From Salinispora cortesiana (GTDB lineage Bacteria; Actinomycetota; Actinomycetes; Mycobacteriales; Micromonosporaceae): a DNA stretch of 64,000 nucleotides. Shown piece after piece: positions 21,464 to 30,462 of this stretch; the first letter of the stretch is position 1, and each line of letters begins with the position of its first letter. The stretch is from contig NZ_AXVR01000008.1 of assembly GCF_000484695.1 (NCBI RefSeq), forward strand, positions 46,603 through 110,602, written 5' to 3'. Below the pieces are notes generated by a model, which was not told the DNA's origin, did no database searches, and saw only the letters and a list, made by a program, of their open reading frames with translations. A program made the translations under genes and the position numbers.

Positions 21464-22234
21464 TCAGCCCGGCACAGCCAGGTCCAGCACCGCGCCGAGC
21501 CCGTTCGGCCGGCCCGCCTCGCCGGGCGGGAGCACCAGCACCGCGCAGCCGGCCGCCACCGCGCCCGCGTCGGCGGGGGTGTCCCCGACCATGAGCACCC
21601 GTTCCGGGTCAACGGCCAGCGTCCCGCAGGCGTGCAGGAAGATGCCCGGGTCGGGTTTGCAGCGCCCCACCTCGTACGACAGCACGTACCCGTCCACCAG
21701 GTCGGCGAGCCCCCAGGCGGCAAAGAGCGGCCGGATGTCGAAGCCGATGTTGCTGACCACACCCACCCGTACCCCGGCGGCACGCAGGGCGGCCAGGGTG
21801 GGAGCGGTATCCGGGTACGGGACCCAACCCTCCGGCACCAGCAACCGCTCGTAGAGCGCGTCGGCGAGCCCCTCGATCCCGGCGTCGATCGTCGCCGCGA
21901 GTCCGGTGTACGCGCCGCGATGCGCATGCGGGTACAGGTCCCGGTCGGCCCAGAGTTCGGCCAGCGCGGGCGGGACCCGTCGGGGCAGTGGCCCCCCGGC
22001 CCTCCCGGCGGTGAGTAGCCGGTCGGCGAGGGCGGTGGCGCGGATGCGGTCCAGCGTGGTCCCACAGGCGGCAGCCGCCGCGGTGACCCAGGCGGTGGCC
22101 TCCTCCACCTGCGCCAGCGTGCCGTGGAAGTCGAAGAGTACCGCTTCCACGGGCCGGCGGGATGCCGTCGGGGTAACGGCACGACCCGGGGCGGTTGTCT
22201 GGGCGGGTTCGGTACGGTCCGGCACGCCGTGCAC
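21464..22234 (-). CDS. HAD-superfamily hydrolase (phosphatase-like)
   Basis: Cytoplasmic haloacid-dehalogenase-fold enzyme of 256 residues from GTG at 22234. Motif I FDFHGTLAQVE supplies the nucleophile Asp and the acid/base Asp is replaced by His (D-F-H-G-T rather than D-x-D-G-T), which is unusual for phosphatases and worth noting. Motif II VVSNIGFD, motif III lysine in EVGRCKPDPGIF, and motif IV VLMVGDTPADAG are intact. The substitution in motif I may mean dehalogenase- or phosphonatase-like chemistry; the substrate is unknown. Divergent from helY, with about 80 bases between starts; a GTG at 22225 is an alternative start. Confidence 0.85.
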   Translation of the reverse strand: MHGVPDRTEPAQTTAPGRAVTPTASRRPVEAVLFDFHGTLAQVEEATAWVTAAAAACGTTLDRIRATALADRLLTAGRAGGPLPRRVPPALAELWADRDLYPHAHRGAYTGLAATIDAGIEGLADALYERLLVPEGWVPYPDTAPTLAALRAAGVRVGVVSNIGFDIRPLFAAWGLADLVDGYVLSYEVGRCKPDPGIFLHACGTLAVDPERVLMVGDTPADAGAVAAGCAVLVLPPGEAGRPNGLGAVLDLAVPG

Positions 22235-22313
22235 CCTACCGACCGCCCCGGACGGCTCCGGACGGGACGGCCTCGTGGGGCGTACCGGCGCGGCACGCAC
22301 TAATCTTGGTCCC

Positions 22314-25082
22314 ATGTCGAGCCCCGCCGAGCGGTACGCCGCGGCCCGCCGCCGGGCCGCACAGGCCCCCCTGTCCCCGGCGTTGGACGAGTTCGCCCTC
22401 GACCTCGGTGTCGACCTCGACGACTTCCAGCGGGAGGCGTGCCAGGCGCTGGAGCGCGGCAGCGGTGTCCTGGTCTGCGCCCCCACCGGCGCCGGCAAGA
22501 CGGTCGTCGGCGAGTTCGCCGTCCACCTGGCGCTGCAGGGTGGGACCTCGGCCGACGCGGGGCGCCGCAAGTGCTTCTACACCACCCCGATCAAGGCGTT
22601 GTCGAATCAGAAGTACCACGATCTCGTTGACCGCCACGGCGCCGACCAGGTCGGGCTGCTCACCGGTGACAATGCGATCAACGGTGATGCGCCGGTGGTG
22701 GTGATGACCACCGAGGTACTGCGCAACATGCTCTACGCCGGCTCGGCGACACTGCAGGGGCTGGCGTACGTGGTGATGGACGAGGTGCACTACCTCGCCG
22801 ACCGGTTCCGTGGTGGCGTGTGGGAGGAGGTGATCATCCACCTGCCCGCCTCGGTCACGCTGGTGTCGCTGTCGGCGACGGTTTCCAACGCAGAGGAGTT
22901 CGCCGACTGGCTGGTCACTGTGCGCGGCGAGACCGAGGTCGTGGTCAGCGAGCACCGGCCGGTGCCGTTGTGGCAACACATGCTGGTTGGCCGGCGGATG
23001 TTCGACCTGTTCCACGACGCCGACGCCGCGCGTAAGCACGATGTGCATCCGGAGTTGCTCCGCTATACCCGGGACACGCTGCGTCGCCTCGAGTTGGGGG
23101 AGGGGCGCGGCGGCGGCCCGGGGGGTCGGCGTGGGCCGCGGTGGCGGGGGCCGATGCGCCCGGACATCGTTGATCGGCTTGACCGGGAGGGGTTGCTGCC
23201 GGCGATTCTGTTTATCTTCAGCCGTGCCGGCTGCGACGCGGCGGTGCAGCAGTGTCTCGCCGCCGGGCTGCGGCTTACCGGCCCAGAGGAGCGGGCCGAG
23301 ATCCGTCGGGTGGTGGAGAGCCGGATCACCACGATCCCCGGCGAGGACCTGTCGGTGCTCGGCTACTGGGACTGGCTGGACGGGTTGGAGCGGGGCCTCG
23401 CCGCACACCACGCCGGCATGCTGCCGGCGTTCAAGGAGGTCGTCGAGGAGCTGTTCGTCCGCGGGCTGGTGAAGGCGGTGTTCGCCACCGAGACCCTCGC
23501 GCTGGGCATCAATATGCCGGCCCGCTGCGTGGTGTTGGAACGCTTGGTCAAGTACAACGGCGAGGCGCACGTGGACCTGACGCCCGGCGAGTACACGCAG
23601 CTCACCGGCCGAGCCGGTCGCCGCGGCATCGACGTGGAGGGGCACGCCGTGGTGGTGTGGTCCCCGGAGACCGATCCGCGGCATGTGGCCGGCCTGGCAT
23701 CCACCCGTACGTACCCGCTGCGGTCGAGTTTCCGGCCGTCGTACAACATGGCCGTCAACCTGGTCGGCAGCGTGGGCGCGGAGCCGGCCCGGGCGTTGCT
23801 TGAATCCTCGTTCGCGCAGTTCCAGGCGGACCGGTCGGTGGTCGGGCTGGCCCGGCAGGTCCAGCGCAACACCGAGACGGTTCAGGCCTACGGCGCGGAG
23901 GCGGCCTGCCAGCACGGCGACTTCGACGCCTACTTCGCGATCCGGGTGGCGATCGCCGACCGGGAGCGGGAGCTGGCCCGGCAGGGGCAGAGCCAGCGAA
24001 AGGCGGCGGCGGTCGTCTCGCTGGAGCGGCTGCGGGTCGGCGACGTGATCCGGGTGCCGTCTGGCCGGCGAGCCGGCCTCGCGGTGGTGCTGGACCCGGC
24101 CGCCGCTGGCTTCGGGGAGCCCCGTCCGTTGGTGCTGACCCAGGACCGCTGGGCGGGCCGGGTGGGCCCGGGTGACTTCACCACCCCGGCGGAGGTGCTC
24201 ACCCGGATTCGGGTGCCCAAACACTTCAACCACCGCTCCCCGGCCGCGCGACGGGACCTGGCCGCCGCGGTCAGCGGCACCGGGTTGAACCGGCACGGCA
24301 GCCGGCGGGGTGGCCGGTCGCGGCGCGGTGGTGGGGAGGACGACCGGCTCGTGCAGCTCCGCGCCGAGCTGCGCCGCCACCCGTGCCACGCCTGCCCGGA
24401 ACGGGAGGAGCATGCCCGCTGGGCGGAGCGCCGCCGCCGGCTGGAGAAGGACACCGAGGAGCTGCGGCAGCGGGTGACCGGCCGGACCGGTTCCCTGGCC
24501 CGCACCTTCGACCGGATCGTGGCGCTGTTGACGGCCCGCGGCTACCTGGCCGCCGACGGGGGCGTCACCGACGCCGGCCGGATGTTGAGCCGGATCTGGA
24601 CGGAGGCGGACCTGCTGGTCGCCGAGTGCCTGCGTCGTGGCGTGTGGAACGGGCTCAGTCCGGCCGAGTTGGCGGCGGCGGTGTCGGTGGTGGTCTTCGA
24701 GGCCCGTCGGGACGTTGACGAGCGCGCGTCGCTGCCGCGGGGCGCGGTGGCGACGGCGGTTGACGAGACGCTGAAGCTGTGGGGGGAGATCGAGGCCGAC
24801 GAGGCGGCACAGGGGCTGACCGTGACCCGGGAGCCGGATCTCGGCTTTGCCTGGCCGGTCTACCGCTGGGCCCGTGGGGAGCCACTGGCGAAGGTTCTCG
24901 TCAGCGGCCATATCGACGGCGAGATGCCGGCCGGCGACTTCGTCCGCTGGGCCCGGCAGGTGGTGGACCTGCTCGGCCAGCTGGCCGATTCCGGCGGTGC
25001 CCCGGCCGAGCTGCGCAGCACCGCGCGGCAGGCCATCGTCGCGGTGAACCGCGGGGTGCTCTCCTATCAGGCCACCGCCTGA
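22314..25082 (+). CDS. helY: DEAD/DEAH-box superfamily 2 helicase, HelY/Ski2-like
   Basis: ATP-dependent RNA/DNA helicase of 922 residues from ATG at 22314. Walker A CAPTGAGKT near 55-63, motif Ia TTPIKALSNQKYHDL, DEVH box VMDEVHYLADRFRGGVWEE, SATVSNAEEF, and motif VI QLTGRAGRRGIDVEGHAVV. The C-terminal half holds the Ski2-type helical domains, with a basic Gly/Arg-rich segment around 655-680. Its position downstream of tatC mirrors helY (Rv2092c) in M. tuberculosis. The frame is open from 21906, but that part is antisense to the HAD gene and not coding. Its RNA or DNA substrates in the cell are unknown. Confidence 0.94.
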   Translation: MSSPAERYAAARRRAAQAPLSPALDEFALDLGVDLDDFQREACQALERGSGVLVCAPTGAGKTVVGEFAVHLALQGGTSADAGRRKCFYTTPIKALSNQKYHDLVDRHGADQVGLLTGDNAINGDAPVVVMTTEVLRNMLYAGSATLQGLAYVVMDEVHYLADRFRGGVWEEVIIHLPASVTLVSLSATVSNAEEFADWLVTVRGETEVVVSEHRPVPLWQHMLVGRRMFDLFHDADAARKHDVHPELLRYTRDTLRRLELGEGRGGGPGGRRGPRWRGPMRPDIVDRLDREGLLPAILFIFSRAGCDAAVQQCLAAGLRLTGPEERAEIRRVVESRITTIPGEDLSVLGYWDWLDGLERGLAAHHAGMLPAFKEVVEELFVRGLVKAVFATETLALGINMPARCVVLERLVKYNGEAHVDLTPGEYTQLTGRAGRRGIDVEGHAVVVWSPETDPRHVAGLASTRTYPLRSSFRPSYNMAVNLVGSVGAEPARALLESSFAQFQADRSVVGLARQVQRNTETVQAYGAEAACQHGDFDAYFAIRVAIADRERELARQGQSQRKAAAVVSLERLRVGDVIRVPSGRRAGLAVVLDPAAAGFGEPRPLVLTQDRWAGRVGPGDFTTPAEVLTRIRVPKHFNHRSPAARRDLAAAVSGTGLNRHGSRRGGRSRRGGGEDDRLVQLRAELRRHPCHACPEREEHARWAERRRRLEKDTEELRQRVTGRTGSLARTFDRIVALLTARGYLAADGGVTDAGRMLSRIWTEADLLVAECLRRGVWNGLSPAELAAAVSVVVFEARRDVDERASLPRGAVATAVDETLKLWGEIEADEAAQGLTVTREPDLGFAWPVYRWARGEPLAKVLVSGHIDGEMPAGDFVRWARQVVDLLGQLADSGGAPAELRSTARQAIVAVNRGVLSYQATA

Positions 25083-25142
25083 CGAACCGCGTCTCCTTCG
25101 GCAACGCAGCGTCCCCAGCACTGTGCCGCTGGGCGGCGGCGG

Positions 25143-26060
25143 TCAGTCCGCGCGGTTGGCCAGGGCGTCGACCAGGCGCCGGACGGCGCCGGCGAGGTTC
25201 CACCGCTCGGCGAGGTCGAGCAGCCGATCGGGGTCAGCCGGTGCGGCCGGCAGGTCGGTGGGCAGGGCGGGTAGTGGCACATCGAGGGCGACCCGGACCA
25301 CCGCCGGGGCGACGGCCAGGTAGTCCCGTGCGGCGGTGAGCTTCGCCCGTAACCCCGGCGCGAAACCCGCGCCCGGATCGTCCAGGGCGGCGAGCACACC
25401 GGCGATGTCGCCGTGTCGGTCAACGAGCCGGGCTGCGGTCTTCTCGCCGACGCCGGGCACCCCCGGCAGGCCGTCGCTGGGGTCACCGCGCAGAGCAGCG
25501 AAGTCGGCGTAGCGGGCGGCGGGCACCCCGTATCGGGCCTGGACCGCAGCGTCGTCGCAGTCTGCCAGCTTCGCCACCCCCCGCCCGATATAGAGCAGCC
25601 GCACCCGGCGGGCGTCATCGACCAGCTGGAACAGGTCGCGGTCACCGGAGACCACCTCAACCGGGCCCGGCTGGGTGACCGAAAGGGTGCCGAGCACGTC
25701 GTCGGCCTCGTAGCCGGTGGCGCCGACGGTGGTGATGCCGAGTGCGTCGAGTACGTCGAGGATCACCGGGACCTGCGGACTCAGTGTGTCGGGGACCACC
25801 TCACCCCCTTCCGGGGCCACCCGGTGCGCCTTGTATGAGGGCAGGAGGGACACCCGCCACTGGGGTCGCCAGTCGTGGTCCATCGCGCACACCATCCGGC
25901 CCGGCCGGCGGGTGCGGACCAGGCTCGCCAGCATGTCGAGGAAGCCACGGACGGCGTTGACCGGTTGGCCCTCGGGCCCGACGGCGGCGGACTCCGGAAT
26001 GCCGAAGTATGCCCGGAAGTAGAGGCTGGGGGCGTCCACGAGCATGAGCGGGGCTGGCAT
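25143..26060 (-). CDS. 5'-3' exonuclease (DNA polymerase I-like FEN domain)
   Basis: Structure-specific 5' nuclease of 305 residues from ATG at 26060, lacking a polymerase domain. Motifs of the PIN-like FEN fold are clear: MLVDAPSLYFRAYFG at the N-terminus, GYEADDVLGTL and VSGDRDLFQLVDD with metal-binding acids, then the helix-hairpin-helix DGLPGVPGVGEKTAARLV. Likely removes flaps or RNA primers during repair and replication. It is convergent with helY (60 bases apart). Another ATG at 26090 would add ten residues with no obvious homology. Confidence 0.93.
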   Translation of the reverse strand: MPAPLMLVDAPSLYFRAYFGIPESAAVGPEGQPVNAVRGFLDMLASLVRTRRPGRMVCAMDHDWRPQWRVSLLPSYKAHRVAPEGGEVVPDTLSPQVPVILDVLDALGITTVGATGYEADDVLGTLSVTQPGPVEVVSGDRDLFQLVDDARRVRLLYIGRGVAKLADCDDAAVQARYGVPAARYADFAALRGDPSDGLPGVPGVGEKTAARLVDRHGDIAGVLAALDDPGAGFAPGLRAKLTAARDYLAVAPAVVRVALDVPLPALPTDLPAAPADPDRLLDLAERWNLAGAVRRLVDALANRAD

Positions 26061-26266
26061 GCTCGACAGCCTGGCACACTGCACCGACATCGGCGTGGAT
26101 GCCGGCGGCGGCGGAGGGGTCGTTGTCGCAGCTGCTGGCGGAGTCGGTGCGGCCGGCTGCTGGTGCCAGCGGCGCACTTCGGTGCCGCGGCGGTGGGGCG
26201 AGCCGAACGACCGTTAAGCTGGTGGGTGCGACGGCTCAACCCCACCCCCACGGAGCTCATCAACCC

Positions 26267-27409
26267 ATGACTGTCGACCGGATTCTCCCCACCGACGAGG
26301 CCCACGACCTGCTGGACCTGGCAACCGAACTCGCCGACCGGGAACTCGCGCCGAAGGCCGCCGACCACGAGGAGCGCGCTGAGTTCCCCCGGGAGGTGCT
26401 GCGTACCCTGGGCCGGTCGGGCCTGCTCGGCTTGCCGTACGCGGAGGAGTACGGCGGCGCCGCCCAGCCGTACGAGGTGTACCTGCAGGTGTTGGAGATC
26501 CTGGCCAGCCGCTGGCTCGCGGTCGCCGAGGCGGTCAGCGTCCACACCCTGTCCTGCTTCCCGCTCGCCGAGTACGGCACGGCGCAGCAGCGGAAGCTGC
26601 TACCCGAGCTGATCGGTGGGGAACTGCTGGGCGCGTACTGCCTCTCCGAGCCGCAGGGCGGGTCGGACGCCGCCAGTCTGACCACCCGGGCCGTCCTTGA
26701 GGACGAGGAGTACGTCGTCTCTGGCACGAAGGCGTGGATCACGCACGCCCAGGTGGCGGACTTCTACAACATCTTCTGCCGTACCGGCGGTGCCGGCGCG
26801 TCGGGCATCTCCTGCCTGCTCGCCGACCGGAACCTGCCCGGGATCGAGCCGCAGCTGCCGGAGCGCACGATGGGGCTGCATGCCTCCCCGGTGGCGCAGG
26901 TCGTCTTCGACGGGACGCGGGTGCCGGCGGAGCGGCTGATCGGTGCGGAGGGCGAGGGCTTCGGCATCGCGATGTCCGCGCTGGACTCGGGCCGGCTGGG
27001 GATCGCGGCCTGCGCGGTTGGCCTGGCGCAGGCGGCGCTGGACTATGCGGTCGGTTATGCCCGGGAGCGGCGGCAGTTCGGCCGGGCGATCGTCGACTTC
27101 CAGGGGCTGGGATTCCTGCTCGCCGATGCCGCCACCCAGATCTCGGCGGCCCGGGCGCTGATGCTGGCGGCGGCGCGGCTGCGCGACGCCGGCCGGCCGT
27201 ACTCGATCGAGGCGGCGAAGGCGAAGCTGTTCGCCACCGATGTGGCGATGCGGGTGACCACCGACGCGGTGCAGGTGCTGGGCGGCGCGGGCTACGTCGC
27301 TGATCACCCGGTGGAGCGGTACATGCGCGAAGCGAAGGTGCTCCAGATCGTTGAGGGGACCAACCAGATCCAGCGGCTGGTGATCTCCCGCGCGTTGGCG
27401 AAGGGCTGA
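26267..27409 (+). CDS. Acyl-CoA dehydrogenase
   Basis: FAD-dependent enzyme that introduces an alpha-beta double bond into acyl-CoA thioesters. 380 residues from ATG at 26267. The FAD/substrate signatures are YCLSEPQGGSDAASL and VSGTKAWITHA; the C-terminal signature QVLGGAGYVADHPVERYMR and IVEGTNQIQRLV contain the catalytic glutamate (E of VEGTNQ). The frame opens at 26099 but that stretch is unlike the family. The next gene is an Lrp-type regulator. A short-chain substrate is possible, which would suit crotonyl/butyryl-CoA made by the lysine locus 3 kb away, but this is only inference from position. Confidence 0.93.
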   Translation: MTVDRILPTDEAHDLLDLATELADRELAPKAADHEERAEFPREVLRTLGRSGLLGLPYAEEYGGAAQPYEVYLQVLEILASRWLAVAEAVSVHTLSCFPLAEYGTAQQRKLLPELIGGELLGAYCLSEPQGGSDAASLTTRAVLEDEEYVVSGTKAWITHAQVADFYNIFCRTGGAGASGISCLLADRNLPGIEPQLPERTMGLHASPVAQVVFDGTRVPAERLIGAEGEGFGIAMSALDSGRLGIAACAVGLAQAALDYAVGYARERRQFGRAIVDFQGLGFLLADAATQISAARALMLAAARLRDAGRPYSIEAAKAKLFATDVAMRVTTDAVQVLGGAGYVADHPVERYMREAKVLQIVEGTNQIQRLVISRALAKG

Positions 27410-27493
27410 CGAGGGGGTCCGGGCCCGGGGCTGCGGCGCTGTTCTGGCGACCCAGCGTCGCGTGACGGGCCTTTTCCCGGTAGGTTGCTCGCC

Positions 27494-28000
27494 GTGGAGG
27501 AGATCGACCGGGCCATCGTCGCGGAGCTGGCCGTGGACGGCCGGCTGTCATACACCGACCTCGCGGAGCGGGTGGGGTTGTCGGTCTCCGCAGTGCATCA
27601 GCGGGTCCGCCGGCTGGAGCAGCGCGGGGTCATCGGCGGGTACGCGGCACGGGTGTCCTTCGAGGCGCTGGATCTGCCGCTGACGGCGTTTGTGGCGATT
27701 CGGCCGTTTGATCCCTCGCAGCCGGATGATGCGCCGGAGCGGCTGGCCCACCTACCGGAGATCGACTCGTGTTACTCGGTCGCGGGGGAGGACTTCTACC
27801 TGCTGTTGCTGCGGGTGGCCGGGCCGACCGACCTGGAGCGGGTGCTCCAGGAGATCCGAATGGCGGCGAGTGTGACCACGCGGACCACGGTGGTGTTGTC
27901 AACGCCGTACGAGAGTCGACCGCCGAAGATCAGTGCCGGGGTGTCTGGGCGGTTGCGGCCGCGGGGGCCGGGGGAGCCGGCTGGTTCCAGCGAAGGATGA
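27494..28000 (+). CDS. Lrp/AsnC family transcriptional regulator
   Basis: Amino-acid responsive DNA-binding protein, 168 residues. N-terminal helix-turn-helix (about 5-55: IDRAIVAELAVDGRLSYTDLAERVGLSVSAVHQRVRRLE) and a C-terminal RAM ligand-binding domain (about 70-150, including IDSCYSVAGEDFYLLLLRVAGP). GTG at 27494 gives the classical EEIDRAIV start; TTG at 27485 is an alternative. Its 3' end overlaps the convergent histidine-phosphatase gene by 71 bases. Lrp-type proteins bind AT-rich sites; the divergent kamA-kdd promoter 2.5 kb away carries such sequence, so control of lysine degradation is a plausible role but is inferred. Confidence 0.92.
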   Translation: MEEIDRAIVAELAVDGRLSYTDLAERVGLSVSAVHQRVRRLEQRGVIGGYAARVSFEALDLPLTAFVAIRPFDPSQPDDAPERLAHLPEIDSCYSVAGEDFYLLLLRVAGPTDLERVLQEIRMAASVTTRTTVVLSTPYESRPPKISAGVSGRLRPRGPGEPAGSSEG

Positions 28001-28541
28001 CCTGCCGGCCGTGTTCGTGACCGAGCACGCTGACGGTCGCGGTTTCCAGCCGGAATAGCGCCCCGGCGGAGGGCGGTAGGCCGAGCCACCGGGCGGTGAG
28101 CACCCGGAGGCTGTGCGCGTGTCCGACCACGGCGACGGTTCCGTGGTCGAGGACGGGGCCCAGTCGGGTGAGCAGCCGGTCGAGCCGCGCACCGACCTGG
28201 CTGGGAGACTCGCCGCCGGGGCAGCCGTCAGTCCAGAGGTTCCAGTCGGGGTCCTCCTCGTGGATCTCGGCGGTGGTGCGGCCCTCGATCTCGCCGTAGT
28301 TCCATTCGGCAAGGTCGTTGTCCGTCCCGGTTGGGGTGAGGCCGGCGAGCCGTGCGGTGTGCACCGCACGGGCGCAGGGGCTGGTCCAGACGGTGGCGAA
28401 GCGCCGGCCGGTGAGCATCGGGCCGAGCGCGCGGGCTTGCCGCTCGCCGTCGGGGGTCAGGGCGAGGTCGGTGTACGAGGTGTGCCGCCGTCGGGCGCTC
28501 CACGTGGTCTCACCGTGCCTGATCAGGAGGAGCTCACCCAT
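27930..28541 (-). CDS. Histidine phosphatase family protein
   Basis: Phosphoglycerate-mutase-like phosphatase of 203 residues from ATG at 28541. LLIRHGETTWS carries the phosphorylated histidine; TSPCARAVHTA the conserved arginine region; WNYGEIEGRTTAEI the acid; and VGHAHSLRVLTARWL the second catalytic histidine. Behind GATCAGGAGGAG, a strong ribosome binding site. The C-terminal Ala/Pro-rich tail overlaps the convergent Lrp gene by 71 bases. The small-molecule substrate is not known. Confidence 0.92.
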   Translation of the reverse strand: MGELLLIRHGETTWSARRRHTSYTDLALTPDGERQARALGPMLTGRRFATVWTSPCARAVHTARLAGLTPTGTDNDLAEWNYGEIEGRTTAEIHEEDPDWNLWTDGCPGGESPSQVGARLDRLLTRLGPVLDHGTVAVVGHAHSLRVLTARWLGLPPSAGALFRLETATVSVLGHEHGRQVILRWNQPAPPAPAAATAQTPRH

Positions 28542-28696
28542 GCCTTCAGTCAACCACTGGTGCCGCTCTTCTTCCTGACTAGCATCCTAGGATGCACTAC
28601 GCGATATGCCCGCACGCACCGACGCAGACGAATAGATACCAGCAGTACGGGAAAACCCAGTGTCGATGGCCGAAACGCCACGAGGGGAGAGCGGAG

Positions 28697-28894
28697 ATGG
28701 GCTTCGCCACCAAAACGAAGAACCTGGTGGAAGAGCTGACTGGCGCCGCCAAGGAGCGGGTGGGCGATGTCTGCGGCGACGAGCGGCTGCGGGTCGAAGG
28801 GCTCCGGCAGCGGGACGACGCCCGTGCTCGCCAGGCCAGGGAGGAGCGCGCTCGGCAGTCGGATCGGGAGTGGGATCGGACTGGGGCGCGGTGA
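28697..28894 (+). CDS. CsbD-like small stress protein
   Basis: A 65-residue, highly charged protein from ATG at 28697 behind GGGGAGAGCGGAG. MGFATKTKNLVEELTGAAKE followed by ERVGDVCGDERLRVEG matches the CsbD family, whose members are induced by general stress in other bacteria and whose function is unknown. A lone cysteine replaces the usual threonine in GDVTGD. The C-terminal half is mostly Arg, Asp and Glu and probably disordered. Followed by a strong terminator, so it is a monocistronic unit. Confidence 0.85.
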   Translation: MGFATKTKNLVEELTGAAKERVGDVCGDERLRVEGLRQRDDARARQAREERARQSDREWDRTGAR

Positions 28895-28909
28895 CGTGAC
28901 CGCTTGACC

Positions 28910-28946
28910 CGACGGGCCCGGAAGCACCTTCCTTCCGGGCCCGTCG
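28910..28946 (+). terminator. Hairpin terminator after the CsbD-like gene
   Basis: Perfect 15-bp stem (28910-28924 with 28932-28946; arm CGACGGGCCCGGAAG) and 7-base loop, starting 15 bases past the gene's stop. Being symmetrical it could also stop leftward transcription reading out of kamA. Confidence 0.88.
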
Positions 28947-29032
28947 TCGTTCCGACTGGTGCTGGCTACGGCCGGATTGCCGTACCGCGGTGCCGCCCAC
29001 GAGTTGTGGTCACGGGCGACGGGTGAGGTGGG

Positions 29033-30436
29033 TCAGTCGGCGCGGTGGGTCGCCCACCAGGCCTGCCCGGTCTCGGGCAGGGTGTCAATCGGGTCGTAGT
29101 ACGCGTACCGCTTGTTGAGCGCCTCCAGGTCGGCGGACTCGATGGAGGTGCGGTAGTTCTTGGTCCAGTACGAGATGCCCCGCTCCCGGTCGTATTCGGT
29201 GAGCATGTGCACCCAGCGCTTGCCGACGAAGGGAACGTCGCAGACGATTCGCGGGGTGGCGTAGCCGGGCAGGTAGCCCATGATGTCGTGTTGGAGCTGC
29301 TGGGCGTGCCCGACCGGGACCCGCCAGTGCTCGGCGTTGGGGATCATGTCGCACAGGTAGAAGTAGTAGGGCAGGATGCCGGCCTCGCCCTGCAACGCGA
29401 AACAGAGATCGAGTAGGTCGGGGGTGGTGGCGTTGACGCCGCGCATGAGGACGCCCTGGTTGCGGACGTCTCGGACCCCGACGTTCAGGGCGGTCTGGGC
29501 GGCTTTGGCGACCAGCGGGGTGAGGGACTGGGCGTGGTTGACATGGGTGTGGATCGCGAGGTTGACGCCCCGGCGGGCGGCGGTGCGGGCGACCCGCTCG
29601 AGGCCTTCGACGACATCGGCTCGGAGCCAGTGCTGGGGCAGGCCCATCAGGGCCTTGGTGGCGAGCCGGATGTCGCGCACGGTCTCGATGTCGAGCAGGC
29701 GCATCAGGTACGACTCAAGGTTCTTCCACGGCACGTTGGCCACGTCACCGCCGGAGACGACGACGTCGCGGACGCCCGGGTGCGCCCGGAGGTAGGTGAT
29801 GTGGGCGTCGTAGCGGTCGACGGGTTTGAGGGTGAGTTTGAGTTTGTCGATGGCGGGGGTGGAGTTGCCGACCAGGTCCATCCGGGTGCAGTGCCCGCAG
29901 TATTGCGGGCAGGTGGAGAGTAGTTCGGCGAGGACCTTTGTGGGGTAGCGGTGGGTGAGGCCTTCGGCGACCCACATGTCGTGTTCGTGCAGAGAGTCAC
30001 GGCTGGCGTACGGGTGTGAGGGCCAGTCGGTGCGTCGGTCGGAGGCGACGGGGATCATGTAGCGCCGGATCGGGTCGGCGTAGAGGGCCTCGGTGGTCAT
30101 CGCCTCGAAGGGCACCATGGTGTTGAGCATCTGGGGCGGCACCAGCATGGACATGGTGGCCAGGGCCTTCTGGTCGGCTTCCAGGTCGGCGTAGAAGGTC
30201 TCACTGACGAGGTCGCCGAGAACAGCGCGGAGTTGCTTGATGTTCTTGACGCAGTTGGTGCGTTGCCACTGGGCGGACTCCCACTGGTCGCGGCTGATGT
30301 GGCGCCAGCCGGGGAAGCGGGTCCAGTCGGGTTCGACGAGGGGGGCTCGTCGGTATTCGTAGGGTTGGCCCGTGGTGGGGGCGGCGGGTGCAGGCTGTGC
30401 TGCGGAGATGGTTTCCGCGGGGTGGGTCTGGGTCAC
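29033..30436 (-). CDS. kamA: KamA-family radical SAM aminomutase (lysine 2,3-aminomutase type)
   Basis: Radical SAM/PLP enzyme expected to move the alpha-amino group of L-lysine to the beta carbon. 467 residues from GTG at 30436 behind AAGGAGGGGG. The iron-sulfur motif C-x3-C-x2-C is CPQYCGHC (C176, C180, C183), followed by RMDLVGNST. VVSGGDVANVPWKNLESYL and DIRLATKALMGLPQHW follow the family pattern. The PLP-lysine motif PGGGGK of clostridial enzymes is not present; PFVGKRWV in the corresponding region is the candidate. A Pro/Ala-rich N-terminal 25 residues is extra. Divergent from the kdd-kamDE operon, supporting lysine as substrate, though another amino acid cannot be excluded. Confidence 0.85.
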   Translation of the reverse strand: MTQTHPAETISAAQPAPAAPTTGQPYEYRRAPLVEPDWTRFPGWRHISRDQWESAQWQRTNCVKNIKQLRAVLGDLVSETFYADLEADQKALATMSMLVPPQMLNTMVPFEAMTTEALYADPIRRYMIPVASDRRTDWPSHPYASRDSLHEHDMWVAEGLTHRYPTKVLAELLSTCPQYCGHCTRMDLVGNSTPAIDKLKLTLKPVDRYDAHITYLRAHPGVRDVVVSGGDVANVPWKNLESYLMRLLDIETVRDIRLATKALMGLPQHWLRADVVEGLERVARTAARRGVNLAIHTHVNHAQSLTPLVAKAAQTALNVGVRDVRNQGVLMRGVNATTPDLLDLCFALQGEAGILPYYFYLCDMIPNAEHWRVPVGHAQQLQHDIMGYLPGYATPRIVCDVPFVGKRWVHMLTEYDRERGISYWTKNYRTSIESADLEALNKRYAYYDPIDTLPETGQAWWATHRAD

Positions 30437-30462
30437 GGCCCCCTCCTTGTGGGTGGTGGTGT

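Noticed and set aside
23252..23803. Frames within helY in other phases that look like Arg/Gly-rich proteins
   Set aside because: Shadows of a well-supported helicase gene; low-complexity composition typical of out-of-phase GC-rich DNA.
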